Shown: positions 25,708-34,054, numbered from the stretch's first letter. The stretch: 64,000 nucleotides of DNA from Rhizobium sophoriradicis (GCF_003939025.1 NZ_RQIH01000016.1:1-64000); one strand, 5' to 3'. The notes: generated by a model not told the origin, from the sequence alone. Translations and numbers: made by a program.

Positions 25708-26373
25708 ATGTTCGTTATCATTCAGGCACATGAGTATCAGAAATACGCTGCCGTACTCGACCAGATGTTCCGCCTGCGCAAGAAGGTCTTCGCCGACACG
25801 CTCGGCTGGGACGTTCCCGTCATCGGCCCATACGAGCGCGACAGCTATGACGCGCTCGCCCCGGCCTATCTCGTCTGGTGCAACGACAGCCGCACCCGCC
25901 TTTATGGCGGCATGCGGCTGATGCCGACGACCGGCCCGACCCTTCTCTATGACGTCTTTCGCGAGACGTTTCCCGCTGCCGCCGATCTCGTCGCCCCCGG
26001 CATCTGGGAGGGCACGCGCATGTGCATCGATGAAGAGGCGATCGCCGGGGACTTCCCGAATATCGATGCCGGCCGCGCCTTCTCGATGATGCTGCTCGCG
26101 CTGTGCGAATGCGCGCTCGACCACGGCATCCATACGATGATTTCCAACTACGAACCCTACCTCAAGCGCGTCTACAAACGCGCAGGCGCCGAAGTGGAAG
26201 AACTCGGCCGCGCAGACGGCTATGGCAAGTACCCCGTCTGCTGCGGCGCCTTCGAAGTGTCGGACCGCGTGCTGCGCAAGATGCGCGCCGCCCTCGGCCT
26301 GACGCTACCCCTTTATGTCAGACATGTTCCGGCCCGCTCGGTCGTGACGCAATTCCTGGAGATGGCAGCATGA
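25708..26373 (+). CDS. cinI: acyl-homoserine lactone synthase, CinI-like
   Basis: A 221-residue LuxI-family enzyme that couples an acyl-ACP chain to S-adenosylmethionine. Family-invariant residues are seen in FRLRKKVFADTLGWDV (Arg near 24, Phe, Trp near 34), in PAYLVWCNDSRTRLYGGMRLMPTTGP (Arg-Leu-x-Pro-Thr) and in GIWEGTRMCID (Glu). The ATG at 25708 follows GGAGGG. In R. leguminosarum/R. etli the CinI product is N-(3-hydroxy-7-cis-tetradecenoyl)-HSL, placed at the top of the quorum-sensing cascade. The same product here is inferred from similarity and gene order. Confidence 0.92.
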   Translation: MFVIIQAHEYQKYAAVLDQMFRLRKKVFADTLGWDVPVIGPYERDSYDALAPAYLVWCNDSRTRLYGGMRLMPTTGPTLLYDVFRETFPAAADLVAPGIWEGTRMCIDEEAIAGDFPNIDAGRAFSMMLLALCECALDHGIHTMISNYEPYLKRVYKRAGAEVEELGRADGYGKYPVCCGAFEVSDRVLRKMRAALGLTLPLYVRHVPARSVVTQFLEMAA

Positions 26374-26561
26374 ACCGCCTCGCTGAAACCGCAATACAGA
26401 AAGATATCAGCGCCCTGGAGCGCCACGTGCTCGCATCCCGCGACATTGCCACGCAGATAGGAGATCCCTTCCTCTCTTACCTGCTCTCGATGGCGCTGTT
26501 TACGATCTACGAGAAGAAGGCCCAACACGAGAACGAGGCGCTGAAGAGCAGCTTCAGCTGA
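26370..26561 (+). CDS. cinS: small quorum-sensing regulator, CinS-like
   Basis: A 63-residue helical protein (MNRLAETAIQKDISALERHV onward) whose ATG overlaps the cinI stop (ATGA), so translation is coupled. In R. leguminosarum a protein of this size in this position, CinS, is an anti-repressor acting on PraR and links cin to other regulons. The name rests on position, size and overlap. It is followed by a strong hairpin at 26615-26654. Confidence 0.82.
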   Translation: MNRLAETAIQKDISALERHVLASRDIATQIGDPFLSYLLSMALFTIYEKKAQHENEALKSSFS

Positions 26562-26614
26562 GGGTGCGGTTCCCTCCGCCCCGCCTGAAGAGGAGCATGG
26601 CTCCCGGCGTCTCA

Positions 26615-26654
26615 CGCGCAGCCGCAAAACCTGTCCCCGTTTTGCGGCTGCGCG
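26615..26654. terminator. bidirectional hairpin between cinS and the receiver gene
   Basis: A perfect 16-bp stem (CGCGCAGCCGCAAAAC / GTTTTGCGGCTGCGCG) encloses an 8-base loop. It lies exactly between the convergent cinS (ends 26561) and receiver-protein (ends 26657) genes. The A/T-run sits inside the stem on either strand, as in rhizobial bidirectional terminators. Confidence 0.6.
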
Positions 26655-26656
26655 AA

Positions 26657-27031
26657 TTACCTCATCAGGGAATCAATCGTCGAGATCAGCGCATCGTGCA
26701 TATAGGGTTTCGGCAGGAAGGCCGTATTGGCGGGCAGCGCCATCGGATCGAGCCGCACCATGCCCGAGGTGATGATGATGCCGATATTCGGCCGCATCGC
26801 CCTCACCCGCTTGGCAAGCTGGATGCCGTCCATCGACCCGGCCATGTTGACGTCTGTGAACAGGATATCGACATCCTGCCGGCCCTTCAGCACCACCATC
26901 GCCTCATCGGCATTCGCCGCCTCCAGCGCCACGTGACCGACATCCTCCAGCACATCGAGGATGTTGAACCGGATCAGCGGCTCATCCTCCACGATGAGCA
27001 CCACGGCACTGTTCGAAACCACCATCTGCAA
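26657..27031 (-). CDS. stand-alone response-regulator receiver protein
   Basis: A 124-residue single receiver domain. The acidic pair is in VVLIVEDEPLIRFNIL (Glu15-Asp16). The phosphoacceptor Asp is in DILFTDVNM (near 60), the switch Ser in IIITSGM (near 89) and the conserved Lys in FLPKPYMHDAL (near 108). There is no output domain, so it acts by protein-protein interaction or as a phosphate sink, like the CpdR/DivK or FixJ-type single-domain receivers of alphaproteobacteria. No histidine kinase is adjacent. Starts at 27031 and 27025 are both possible. Confidence 0.88.
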   Translation of the reverse strand: MQMVVSNSAVVLIVEDEPLIRFNILDVLEDVGHVALEAANADEAMVVLKGRQDVDILFTDVNMAGSMDGIQLAKRVRAMRPNIGIIITSGMVRLDPMALPANTAFLPKPYMHDALISTIDSLMR

Positions 27032-27245
27032 ACGACCTTTTCATGCGAAATATGATTCGAATAAGTGTATTCCGCGCGGCAAGGTTCCAGTGCTTTTGCC
27101 AGTGAATTATGCATCATCCACAGATGTTGCCCTGCCCGCTTGTGGCTCCCTGCAATTTGGGCTAGAGCGAACCGATGCTGCGGGAACCATTGCCCCGGCA
27201 TCACGGTGCCGACCTTCGGCGCCAGGGCGCCCACCACCGGCGTCA

Positions 27246-27321
27246 GGGCCTGTAGCTCAATGGTTAGAGCCGGCGGCTCATAACCGCTTGGTTGGGGGTT
27301 CGAGTCCCTCCAGGCCCACCA
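27246..27321 (+). tRNA. tRNA with CAU anticodon, probably tRNA-Ile2 (lysidine type)
   Basis: A 76-base cloverleaf. The acceptor GGGCCTG pairs with CAGGCCC, then the A discriminator and encoded CCA. The D-arm has AGCTCAATGGTTAGAGC, the anticodon stem GGCGG-CTCATAA-CCGCT and the T-loop GGTTCGAGTCC. The anticodon loop gives CAU. The D-loop/anticodon stretch GGTTAGAGC.GGCG.CTCATAA closely follows the E. coli Ile2 tRNA as I recall it, more than elongator Met. The identity as Ile2 is inference; automatic callers usually say Met. The prophage begins about 41 bases downstream. Confidence 0.9.
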
Positions 27322-27362
27322 CTCAATTCTTATCCATCTGTTTTATTCTCCGAAATCCTCAT

Positions 27363-27421
27363 TGTAGCCGGTGTAGCCGGACGCGGAAAACCGGAATTTT
27401 GACACCAGGTTCCGGAATTTT
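27363..27421. repeat. candidate prophage right terminus with transposase-site repeats
   Basis: From 27363 the sequence opens with a tandem 9-base repeat, TGTAGCCGGTGTAGCCGG. Two copies of CCGGAATTTT follow at 27391 and 27412, spaced 21 bases, two helical turns. A 5' TG and repeated sites facing inward are the features of Mu-type ends bound by MuA. The bases before it, CTCAT (27358-27362), would be the 5-bp target duplication. The other end is not in the window, so this cannot be confirmed here. Confidence 0.45.
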
Positions 27422-27473
27422 CGAAGTCTTTTGAGAGCCCTTCGAACTAGCTTCGAAGGGCCCTCACAGCTCC

Positions 27474-27782
27474 TCATTTTAGAAGACCGAGCGACTTTGC
27501 TGTGGCCCTGGTGATCGTGCACTCCGAAGCGCCGGGCTCGGACACCAAGACAACGGCATTATGGATGTAAGAAAGAGCCTCGGGATCGGATAGACCCGTA
27601 TCAACGAAATAGCGTTCCAGAGCTCCCTGGTCGATCTCGTAACCACACGTTTTGGAGAAGGCTATGATCTGCGCCAGTCCGCTCGCCTGGCTCCGTCTAG
27701 CTGAATTCATCTCAGCCGAGGCTTGGCCGGCGGCGCCTATAGCAAAGATGGCCAACGCACAAAGTCCTACGCAACGCATCAT
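27474..27782 (-). CDS. small secreted hypothetical protein, prophage right end
   Basis: A 102-residue protein with a Sec signal peptide (MMRCVGLCALAIFAIGAAGQ, then ASA) and predicted cleavage near 23. Two mature-part cysteines (TCGYEIDQGALERYF and SECTITRATAKSLG) could form a disulphide. No family was recognised. It abuts the methylase gene and is the last gene before the proposed phage end, a place where Mu-like phages often carry lysogenic-conversion or accessory genes. Confidence 0.6.
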   Translation of the reverse strand: MMRCVGLCALAIFAIGAAGQASAEMNSARRSQASGLAQIIAFSKTCGYEIDQGALERYFVDTGLSDPEALSYIHNAVVLVSEPGASECTITRATAKSLGLLK

Positions 27783-28586
27783 CTAACCCTCAATGATCAA
27801 TTCCTTCGCTTTCGTACCCTTTCCGCCGGATATCGAATAGGCCAATTCGACAGGCTGAATTAGGCAGCCGCTGAATAGGCTGCGGATCTCCGGCACATCG
27901 TTTATGGAGAGAATGAAGCGCCCCTTCAGTTGCCGCAAGCGAGCCGCCATCGCTTCGAACTGATCTCGGCCAAAAATGGATTTTCCATAGTCGCCCTCGT
28001 TCCCGAAGTAAGGCGGGTCGAGATAGAACAAAGTCCCCGGCCGATCGTAGCGATCGACGAATCCCAGCCAATCCAAGTTCTCGATTACGACGCCCGCCAG
28101 ACGCTCGTGCACGTCCTCCAAAACCGGCGCCAGGCGCGTCAGATTAAAGCGCGCGCCACCTGTCGTATCTACCCCGAAGCTTTGCCCAGTGACCTTGCCG
28201 CCGAAGGCCAGCTTCTGAAGGTAGATGAACCGTGCCGCACGTTCGAGATCGGTCAGCGTGGTGGGGTCGCAAGCCTTCAGGCGTTCGAATTCCCGCCGGC
28301 TTGTGATCTGGAATTTGAGTGTGTCCATGAACTGCGGATAATGCCGCTGCAGAATGCGGAAGAGGTTGATTACATCTCCATTGCGATCGTTGATGACCTC
28401 GCTTCTTGGCACCTTTGTGCGTCTGAAGAAACCTCCGCCCATGCCCACGAAAGGTTCCGCATAGAGCTGGTGTGGAACTGCTTCGATCGCCTTCACCAAA
28501 CGAGGAGCAAGAGTGCGCTTCCCACCTATCCAGGCGGCTGGCGGCTGTGTGTTGGGGACATCCCGCCAGGTATTCTGATTCACCAT
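27783..28586 (-). CDS. DNA adenine methylase (D12 class, Dam-like)
   Basis: A 267-residue N6-adenine DNA methyltransferase. It has AWIGGKRTLAPRL at 18-30, the AdoMet motif YAEPFVGMGGGFF at 42-54, the DPPY catalytic motif at 190-193 (LDPPYFGNEGDYG) and the C-terminal LSIND at about 232. Its place, next to the right terminus behind the tail genes, is where Mu carries its DNA-modification gene mom. An anti-restriction role is therefore likely. The recognised sequence is unknown. It ends one base before the small secreted-protein gene begins. Confidence 0.9.
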   Translation of the reverse strand: MVNQNTWRDVPNTQPPAAWIGGKRTLAPRLVKAIEAVPHQLYAEPFVGMGGGFFRRTKVPRSEVINDRNGDVINLFRILQRHYPQFMDTLKFQITSRREFERLKACDPTTLTDLERAARFIYLQKLAFGGKVTGQSFGVDTTGGARFNLTRLAPVLEDVHERLAGVVIENLDWLGFVDRYDRPGTLFYLDPPYFGNEGDYGKSIFGRDQFEAMAARLRQLKGRFILSINDVPEIRSLFSGCLIQPVELAYSISGGKGTKAKELIIEG

Positions 28587-28695
28587 TTCAAATATCTTTC
28601 GACTCGGTCACAGGAGTCCCGCCCCTGCAGGGTACGGGTGTGACGGTTATCGAGAATGGCTGTCGGACGGGTCGGTCGCCAAACTAGGCCCGTCT

Positions 28696-28715
28696 CCGGG
28701 CGAAATGACGCCCGG
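28696..28715. repeat. stem-loop between the tail-spike and methylase genes
   Basis: CCGGGCG and CGCCCGG form a perfect 7-bp stem with a 6-base loop. It lies in the 145-base gap after the tail protein stop and may separate the late tail transcript from the accessory genes. No U-tract follows on the minus strand. Confidence 0.4.
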
Positions 28716-28731
28716 CACTCGCTGTCTATTT

Positions 28732-30630
28732 TCAGGCCGCCAACTTGGCCTTTTCCGATTGAGGGATGCCGTTCACGATCCGGTCGATCATGATCGGGAA
28801 TGGATGGACGAGAGATATCGGCGTCGTGCTCTCCTGAAGCGCTGCCGACGGCCGTACCACGGAACCCACCGGCAGGATGACCGCGCTAGATCCCTGGTAG
28901 GTTATGACATTGCCGGCGATGCTGGCGATCGTCTGGGTGCTCAGCCGGGCAATGCCTTCAGGGCCCGAATAGATGATGATCTGTTGTTCCGGCCTGAAGA
29001 TGCTCGCATCAGCGACAACGATCTGGTTATAGGCCACGACGCCGTCTGTTCCAGCCTGCGCAGCCACAGTCGTACTCGGCAGCTCCAGCATGCCCGGCCA
29101 TGCTCCGCCCTTTGCCGATGAGACCCATGCCGCGTAAGTGTCGATCGCCGCGTCGCAGCAGGACGACGTTTTAGCCAGAATGTCGTCACGGAGGCGCCAT
29201 TTGCCTGATGCGTCCGTTGCGTCTGCCGGCCACGAGTTTTGGGTGGTATAGGTTTGAAACGTGGCGTCCAAACCAAGGTCGTTGACGCGGATAGTTCCGG
29301 TCGCCGGTGATGTGCCGCCTGCGAAATTGTAGGTGAACGTGGTTGGCCCAGTCACGGTAATTGCATAGTTCCCATTATAGGCGGCAGGCGTGGCGCCGGA
29401 GATGGTGAGGGTTTGGCCCGACCGAAGCCCGGATGTAGAGGCAATGGTTGCGGTCGCGACCGTGCCGACCGAAGTCAGCGTTACTGTCTTCTGTGTGTCG
29501 GTTCGGCCGAGCGGCGGAAAGGCGACAATCTTAATGCCTGGATATTCGGCACGAATGCGCGTCGGGAGTGAGCGGTAGTTAGTGTTGAACCAGGTGTTAT
29601 AGACGCCTGACGTGTCATTCTGGCCCATCTGGTTTGCGGCCACTGTCATCGGCCATTTGCCGCCGTTGAAGGCGACGATTTCGCGGATGATGTCACGGCG
29701 ACGGGTAGCGATCGTCGATCCGCTTCCCGTATACTCCAGCGCCGAATGGTTGCCCGGCATGCCAACCAGGCAATGTGGTATGCGGCCGATTCCGCCAGAT
29801 TTGTCGAGCCAGCGCCGCACCCAGCCGAGATTGCCGCGCGCGTCCGCAGCGGCGCTGTATTCCTGTCGGCTCTCTCCGATGCTGTCGACGAAGCCGAGAA
29901 CGACCGGCCTTCCATCCCAATCGCCCTTGGCGACCATGAAATCCGGTCCGTAATACAAAGGCTGCGCCTGAGTGGCATAGCCCGTGTCAAGCGCCGGCGT
30001 GCTCGCTGCCAGCGGGTTGTCTTTGAAGGCCAGCAACGCCGAAAGTTCGGCCGCGCCCCAGACGCGTTCACCTCTATGTTTCTGGATGCGGTAGACCGGC
30101 CAGACCTTCTCGCCCACGGCGGTATGATAGAAGGTCCACAGCTCGATCTCGCTTTCTGGGTCGACGTCGGGAACAGTCAACTCGTCCGTCCAGGCGCCGT
30201 TCGTTTGGTCGGCAATGGTGACCGCGCTCAAGCCACCAAATTTCAGCTGATAGAACACGCCCTCAACCCGCATGAGCATCAGATCGACGACGACCGAATT
30301 GCCAGGCGCGCCGATCGCGCCAGTAACGACAGTCTCCTGGGGCGAGTTTCCGCCTTCTGTCGAGGCGAAGCCCGACAGATGGAACTTGAACGTCCGCGTG
30401 ACGTATTGCGGCGTGTTGACGACGATCTTGCTGCAGACGTAGTTCGCGCCGGCTGCGGCCGTGATGAGCGCACCGGATGGCATTCGGTTGCGCGTCGCGA
30501 AGAACAGGTAGCGGTCCTTATCGACGGCCTCGGGAATACCGAAAGCCGTCTTCGGCGTCATCACTCCGCGCGAAATCGGCCGGTCGGAGTAGCTGACGAG
30601 CGGCGGACGCCGATTGACGATCTGGGCCAT
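28732..30630 (-). CDS. tail protein with SGNH/GDSL hydrolase domain
   Basis: A 632-residue protein. An N-terminal beta-rich part (about 1-235) precedes an SGNH esterase-type domain. The nucleophile block is LGFVDSIGES (Ser250), the Asn block MGQND is at 335-339 and the Asp/His block LVHPFP is near 611. An immunoglobulin-like phage repeat (about 377-447, VTLTSVGTVATATIASTSGL onward) is inserted within the hydrolase. SGNH enzymes on tails deacetylate or cleave surface polysaccharide. The target here may be O-acetylated exopolysaccharide or lipopolysaccharide; this is inference. It lies where Mu has fibre genes. Confidence 0.75.
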   Translation of the reverse strand: MAQIVNRRPPLVSYSDRPISRGVMTPKTAFGIPEAVDKDRYLFFATRNRMPSGALITAAAGANYVCSKIVVNTPQYVTRTFKFHLSGFASTEGGNSPQETVVTGAIGAPGNSVVVDLMLMRVEGVFYQLKFGGLSAVTIADQTNGAWTDELTVPDVDPESEIELWTFYHTAVGEKVWPVYRIQKHRGERVWGAAELSALLAFKDNPLAASTPALDTGYATQAQPLYYGPDFMVAKGDWDGRPVVLGFVDSIGESRQEYSAAADARGNLGWVRRWLDKSGGIGRIPHCLVGMPGNHSALEYTGSGSTIATRRRDIIREIVAFNGGKWPMTVAANQMGQNDTSGVYNTWFNTNYRSLPTRIRAEYPGIKIVAFPPLGRTDTQKTVTLTSVGTVATATIASTSGLRSGQTLTISGATPAAYNGNYAITVTGPTTFTYNFAGGTSPATGTIRVNDLGLDATFQTYTTQNSWPADATDASGKWRLRDDILAKTSSCCDAAIDTYAAWVSSAKGGAWPGMLELPSTTVAAQAGTDGVVAYNQIVVADASIFRPEQQIIIYSGPEGIARLSTQTIASIAGNVITYQGSSAVILPVGSVVRPSAALQESTTPISLVHPFPIMIDRIVNGIPQSEKAKLAA

Positions 30631-30633
30631 CCC

Positions 30634-31305
30634 TTACTCCTCCCAGCCGATCGCCGCGACTGCCTCGGCCGAGGCCGCCACCACCACCTGGGCGCTGAGC
30701 TGCCCGAGCTTGGTCTGGCAGGTGAGGATGTGCGCTTTGCCATCGGCGCCGGCCGCCTGGATCTGCTCGGCCGTGTGAGCGCGGAACGCCCAGGCACCGG
30801 CTTCGTCGGCACACCAGAAGGGAGTCGACCAATCGACGGGCTGACCGGGCAGAAGGGAATCCGTGACCGAACCCATCATGTTGATCTGATCTGTGACCTT
30901 CGACGGATATTGATGCTCGCTGCCGAGCGCCGCCGAGGCATAGCCTGATATGATCGCTTCGGCGCAAGCCGCCGTCAGCAGCGCGATCCGCGCCGCCTTG
31001 ACCGCGGCCAGATCGTCGGACGCGTTCTTCAGCCGCCAGACGCCGGCGTCGTTCACCAGCTCGGCGTCGAAGCTGCATTCCACCTCCTGGCGGTCAGCGC
31101 CGGCGACGGCATATTTGCGTCCGTCCTCGCCGACGAAGAACGCGTCCAGCGATGCAAGATCGACGATCGCTTCGCCATCCCAACCGAGCCGATCGGCCGG
31201 CAGGAAAGAAAGAGCGCCATCAAAGGCGATCGCGGTTTCTGGAGCAACAAGGTCTCCCGACAGAATGCGCGTGACCAGGTCGTTTTCAACGATAGCGTAG
31301 CTCAT
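30634..31305 (-). CDS. tail fibre assembly-like protein with DUF4376 domain
   Basis: A 223-residue protein. The C-terminal half carries the DUF4376 pattern AEAIISGYASAALGSEHQYP then SKVTDQINMMGSV (about 120-152), which is common in tail-associated or fibre-assembly proteins. The N-terminus MSYAIVENDLVTRILSGDLV looks like a short tail-fibre cap. The ATG at 31305 overlaps the fibre gene stop (ATGA). It likely assists or decorates the fibre encoded upstream (31302-32318). Confidence 0.7.
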   Translation of the reverse strand: MSYAIVENDLVTRILSGDLVAPETAIAFDGALSFLPADRLGWDGEAIVDLASLDAFFVGEDGRKYAVAGADRQEVECSFDAELVNDAGVWRLKNASDDLAAVKAARIALLTAACAEAIISGYASAALGSEHQYPSKVTDQINMMGSVTDSLLPGQPVDWSTPFWCADEAGAWAFRAHTAEQIQAAGADGKAHILTCQTKLGQLSAQVVVAASAEAVAAIGWEE

Positions 31306-32318
31306 GCGGAAATCCCGATCAGATAGGGGCATGTGATGTAGTAGGAGGGCGACGTGCCGGTGATGAGATATTGGAAGCTGTAGCGCGTCCGGTTGTTGAC
31401 GATGATCCCCTGAAGATTGTCAGCCTCGGAAGTGACGTTCGCGTCCGTGAGGTCGAGAGAGATCGCCGGCGTTCGCGCCCAATCCATAGTAATCGTGTCG
31501 TAGACCCAGCCTGCAGCGGCGTTTGCTCCGAGAACGAACGCTGTGCGCTGCGCGCTGGCGGTCAAGCGGGAGGCATTCTTCAGGAGCTTGACGGTAGGCA
31601 CGTTCCCGGCATCCGTCGTCACCCGCGCTATGATCATGTCGTCATAGCCGGTGTCGAAGGCCACGTTCCCCTCGGCCAGGGTGGAAGGATTGTAGCCGGC
31701 CGAGGACAGATCCTTCAGCGACAAGGTCTGGACGCCGGTGACGACGTTATACGAGAGCCGAAGGTGATAGGTCTTGCTGGCAGCGGTCGCGAAGGTGCGG
31801 GCGGCAAGATCGAGAGCCGATAGGTCGAGTGTCTTGAACTGCCGCCAGATCCATTTGAACGGGGTAACGACGACCTGGCCTGCGGACGGCGTAACGACCG
31901 CCTTGTTATCCGCCGTGAGAATGGTCGGATAAACGTTCAGATAGGTGGCAACCGAGGCATCGAGCGGCCCGGCGGCAAGTTTCACAGCCAGGACGTCGGC
32001 CAGCGTCTTCGGGCTGATGATCTTGTTCAGCAATACGCCGGCGATTGCCTCAGGCGTCGTGGCGAAGGGATAGGCGGCCTCGACGTCGGCGAAGAGGGCG
32101 TCCAGCATGATGCCGATCGCCTGATAGAGCTGCGTCCAGTCGGCCTCACTCGGCGACAGACCGGCCTCTGCGCAAACCTTCATGATCTCTTCCTGGATCA
32201 TGTTGGCCCAGAGCGCGGTGACTTCCGTTCCTTCTACGCCCGCGCCAAGATTTTCGTCACGGAAGCCACGTCGGCCACCGCCAATGTCAATCGTTCCCGC
32301 ACCGTTAATGCGATCCAT
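31302..32318 (-). CDS. tail fibre protein
   Basis: A 338-residue protein beginning MDRINGAGTIDIGGGRRGFR then DENLGAGVEGTEVTALWANM, a known N-terminal region of fibres in Mu-like phages of Rhizobiales. The body is beta-rich without obvious enzyme motifs. The start at 32318 abuts the gp48 stop. The gene occupies the Mu S position directly after the baseplate genes. The C-terminal part would bind the cell surface. Confidence 0.78.
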   Translation of the reverse strand: MDRINGAGTIDIGGGRRGFRDENLGAGVEGTEVTALWANMIQEEIMKVCAEAGLSPSEADWTQLYQAIGIMLDALFADVEAAYPFATTPEAIAGVLLNKIISPKTLADVLAVKLAAGPLDASVATYLNVYPTILTADNKAVVTPSAGQVVVTPFKWIWRQFKTLDLSALDLAARTFATAASKTYHLRLSYNVVTGVQTLSLKDLSSAGYNPSTLAEGNVAFDTGYDDMIIARVTTDAGNVPTVKLLKNASRLTASAQRTAFVLGANAAAGWVYDTITMDWARTPAISLDLTDANVTSEADNLQGIIVNNRTRYSFQYLITGTSPSYYITCPYLIGISA

Positions 32319-32914
32319 CAGGCCTCTCCATAGGCAAAAGTGACTTGGGTGTGAGCGGGCTTTACGCGGCGGACATCGCACTCGATCGACGACAGCTGGA
32401 AGCTGCCGAGGCTTTGACCTGTGCGACCGCTGCCCACCTTGAAATTCTTGACCGTGACAAGGCCGGGCACGTTGACGCGGAAGACGAACTGGCAGCCCTC
32501 CGCCCGCAGCGGCTGTCCGGTTCGCAGGCCGCCGGTACGCGACGGCCAGAACTCCTCGATCGTGATCGAGACGCCGAGCTTGGCGGCGAGCTGGACGAGA
32601 TAGGGGATCGATTGCCCGCCCGTCGCCGTCCAGCGCTGATGCGCAAGCTTCTGCCGATCGGCGACCGAAAGCCCGCCGAGATCCCGGCCGCAGGGATCGG
32701 GACCTAATACGCGCTCGAAATCGGCGAGGAAATTGTTGGCGCTGCGGGGGTCGGTTTCGACCATCATCGCTTCGGCGCCAGCCTCGATGTCGGCGATCGG
32801 CGCGGCGGCAGCCTCAAGAAGGCCGTCCAGGACGCCGCCTCTAAAGCCGAACGCAAAGCCGGTCGGAAGCTTTGAAATCAGGCTTTGAAGGATCGTTGAA
32901 GCCAGCCGAGCCAT
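32318..32914 (-). CDS. baseplate protein gp48 (DUF2313/YmfQ family)
   Basis: A 198-residue protein of the Mu gp48 family. Characteristic text is GLLEAAAAPIADIEAGAEAM, the DFERVLGPDP segment (about 65-74) and the RWTATGGQSIPYLVQLAAKLG segment. Gp48 proteins form the baseplate wedge edge to which fibres attach. The ATG at 32914 shares its A with the gp47 stop. Confidence 0.85.
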   Translation of the reverse strand: MARLASTILQSLISKLPTGFAFGFRGGVLDGLLEAAAAPIADIEAGAEAMMVETDPRSANNFLADFERVLGPDPCGRDLGGLSVADRQKLAHQRWTATGGQSIPYLVQLAAKLGVSITIEEFWPSRTGGLRTGQPLRAEGCQFVFRVNVPGLVTVKNFKVGSGRTGQSLGSFQLSSIECDVRRVKPAHTQVTFAYGEA

Positions 32915-34053
32915 CACGCATCCTCGAACGTGATAGGGCCGGCGACCGGATATTCCGTCCGCTCCAGAGTGAAGCGCGCGGCCGGCAGGTCGAGATCATG
33001 GGCATATTCCCCAGCGGCGGCCGAGATCGCCTCGGAGATCCGCGACGGCTCGATCACGGCGCCAATCGGGCTGGCATTCTGAGTGTCTTCCTCGTCGCCG
33101 ATCGTCGCGACGAAGCGCTGCCAGGCGTCGGTCACGGCGGCGCGGGTGATGACCGTGTCGGGCCGCAAACGGACGGTGATAGCCAAGGTGCGAAGGACGC
33201 CGGGCACGACGATCACCCGCGCCGTCACCGGCCGAGTGCCGGTCTGGCTGCCAACGCCGCCCAGATGCTCCTGGATGACGTCAATCTCCGCCGAGGACGG
33301 TACGCGGGCGGTCCCGTCGTCGTTCTTCATCAACACGACAATGCCGACCGAGCCCCGGCCGATCCAATCTTCGATCACCCCGACAGCCTTGATGGACGCG
33401 ACCTGGGCGACCCAAGTGGGATAGTCGAAGGCAGCGCCACCGTGCGGCGGCTGGCGGATACGCTCCAGCGTGGAGGCCTGGATCTCGGCGGGCGTCGCCT
33501 CGTCGGCGCCACCAACGAAGGCAGCCGCGCTCGTTGCCTTCGAGATCTCCGGGAATGGCGTCACGACGGTCACCTGGACACCGCTTTCCAGGTTGCCGGC
33601 CGTCCCGGCCGCGACCGCAGCGGCAGCGACGGTCACCGTTCCGCCGGCGCCGATCGCCGTGGCGGCCGTGGTCTGGTAGATGACCGCGTTCGACGCGGAA
33701 AACTGCAAGAGGGAAGGCAGCGGTGTCCCGGCCACGCCTTCAATAAGGATGCTGCCGACAGCTTTGGTCGCGCCGCGCTGCTCGACACCCCAGATGCCGG
33801 CATGACGGAAGATGAATTCTTCCTCGGCCGTGTCGGGAAAATACTGCCGGCCCCACCACGCCAAATGGTCGTGGACCTCGCGCAGCTCCAGCGAGAAGGC
33901 GCGACCGATCTGAGAGAAGACACCGTAGGCCGAGCGGACAGCCCGCGAAACGTCGGCCGGATCGGCGCCTGGCCGAATGCGCAAGAGAGCGACTTCGAGC
34001 GAGCCGGCGATCTTGGCGGCGATGGCTTTTGCAGTCGGGATCGGCCAGGGCAT
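32914..34053 (-). CDS. baseplate J-like protein (gp47)
   Basis: A 379-residue baseplate wedge protein of the Mu gp47/P2 J family. Landmarks are DHLAWWGRQYFPDTAEEEFI (about 63-82), FRHAGIWGVEQRGATKAVGS, and GGADEATPAEIQASTLERIRQPPHGGAAFDYPTWV (about 188-222), a family signature. The ATG at 34053 (MPWPIPTAKAI) was preferred to an upstream in-frame start inside gp46. It lies one base from the gp46 stop. Confidence 0.92.
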   Translation of the reverse strand: MPWPIPTAKAIAAKIAGSLEVALLRIRPGADPADVSRAVRSAYGVFSQIGRAFSLELREVHDHLAWWGRQYFPDTAEEEFIFRHAGIWGVEQRGATKAVGSILIEGVAGTPLPSLLQFSASNAVIYQTTAATAIGAGGTVTVAAAAVAAGTAGNLESGVQVTVVTPFPEISKATSAAAFVGGADEATPAEIQASTLERIRQPPHGGAAFDYPTWVAQVASIKAVGVIEDWIGRGSVGIVVLMKNDDGTARVPSSAEIDVIQEHLGGVGSQTGTRPVTARVIVVPGVLRTLAITVRLRPDTVITRAAVTDAWQRFVATIGDEEDTQNASPIGAVIEPSRISEAISAAAGEYAHDLDLPAARFTLERTEYPVAGPITFEDA

Positions 34054-34054
34054 G

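Noticed and set aside
27246..27362. tRNA gene as an integrase attachment site
   Set aside because: No integrase is present and the phage is of the transposing type, whose insertion does not target tRNA genes. The closeness is probably chance.
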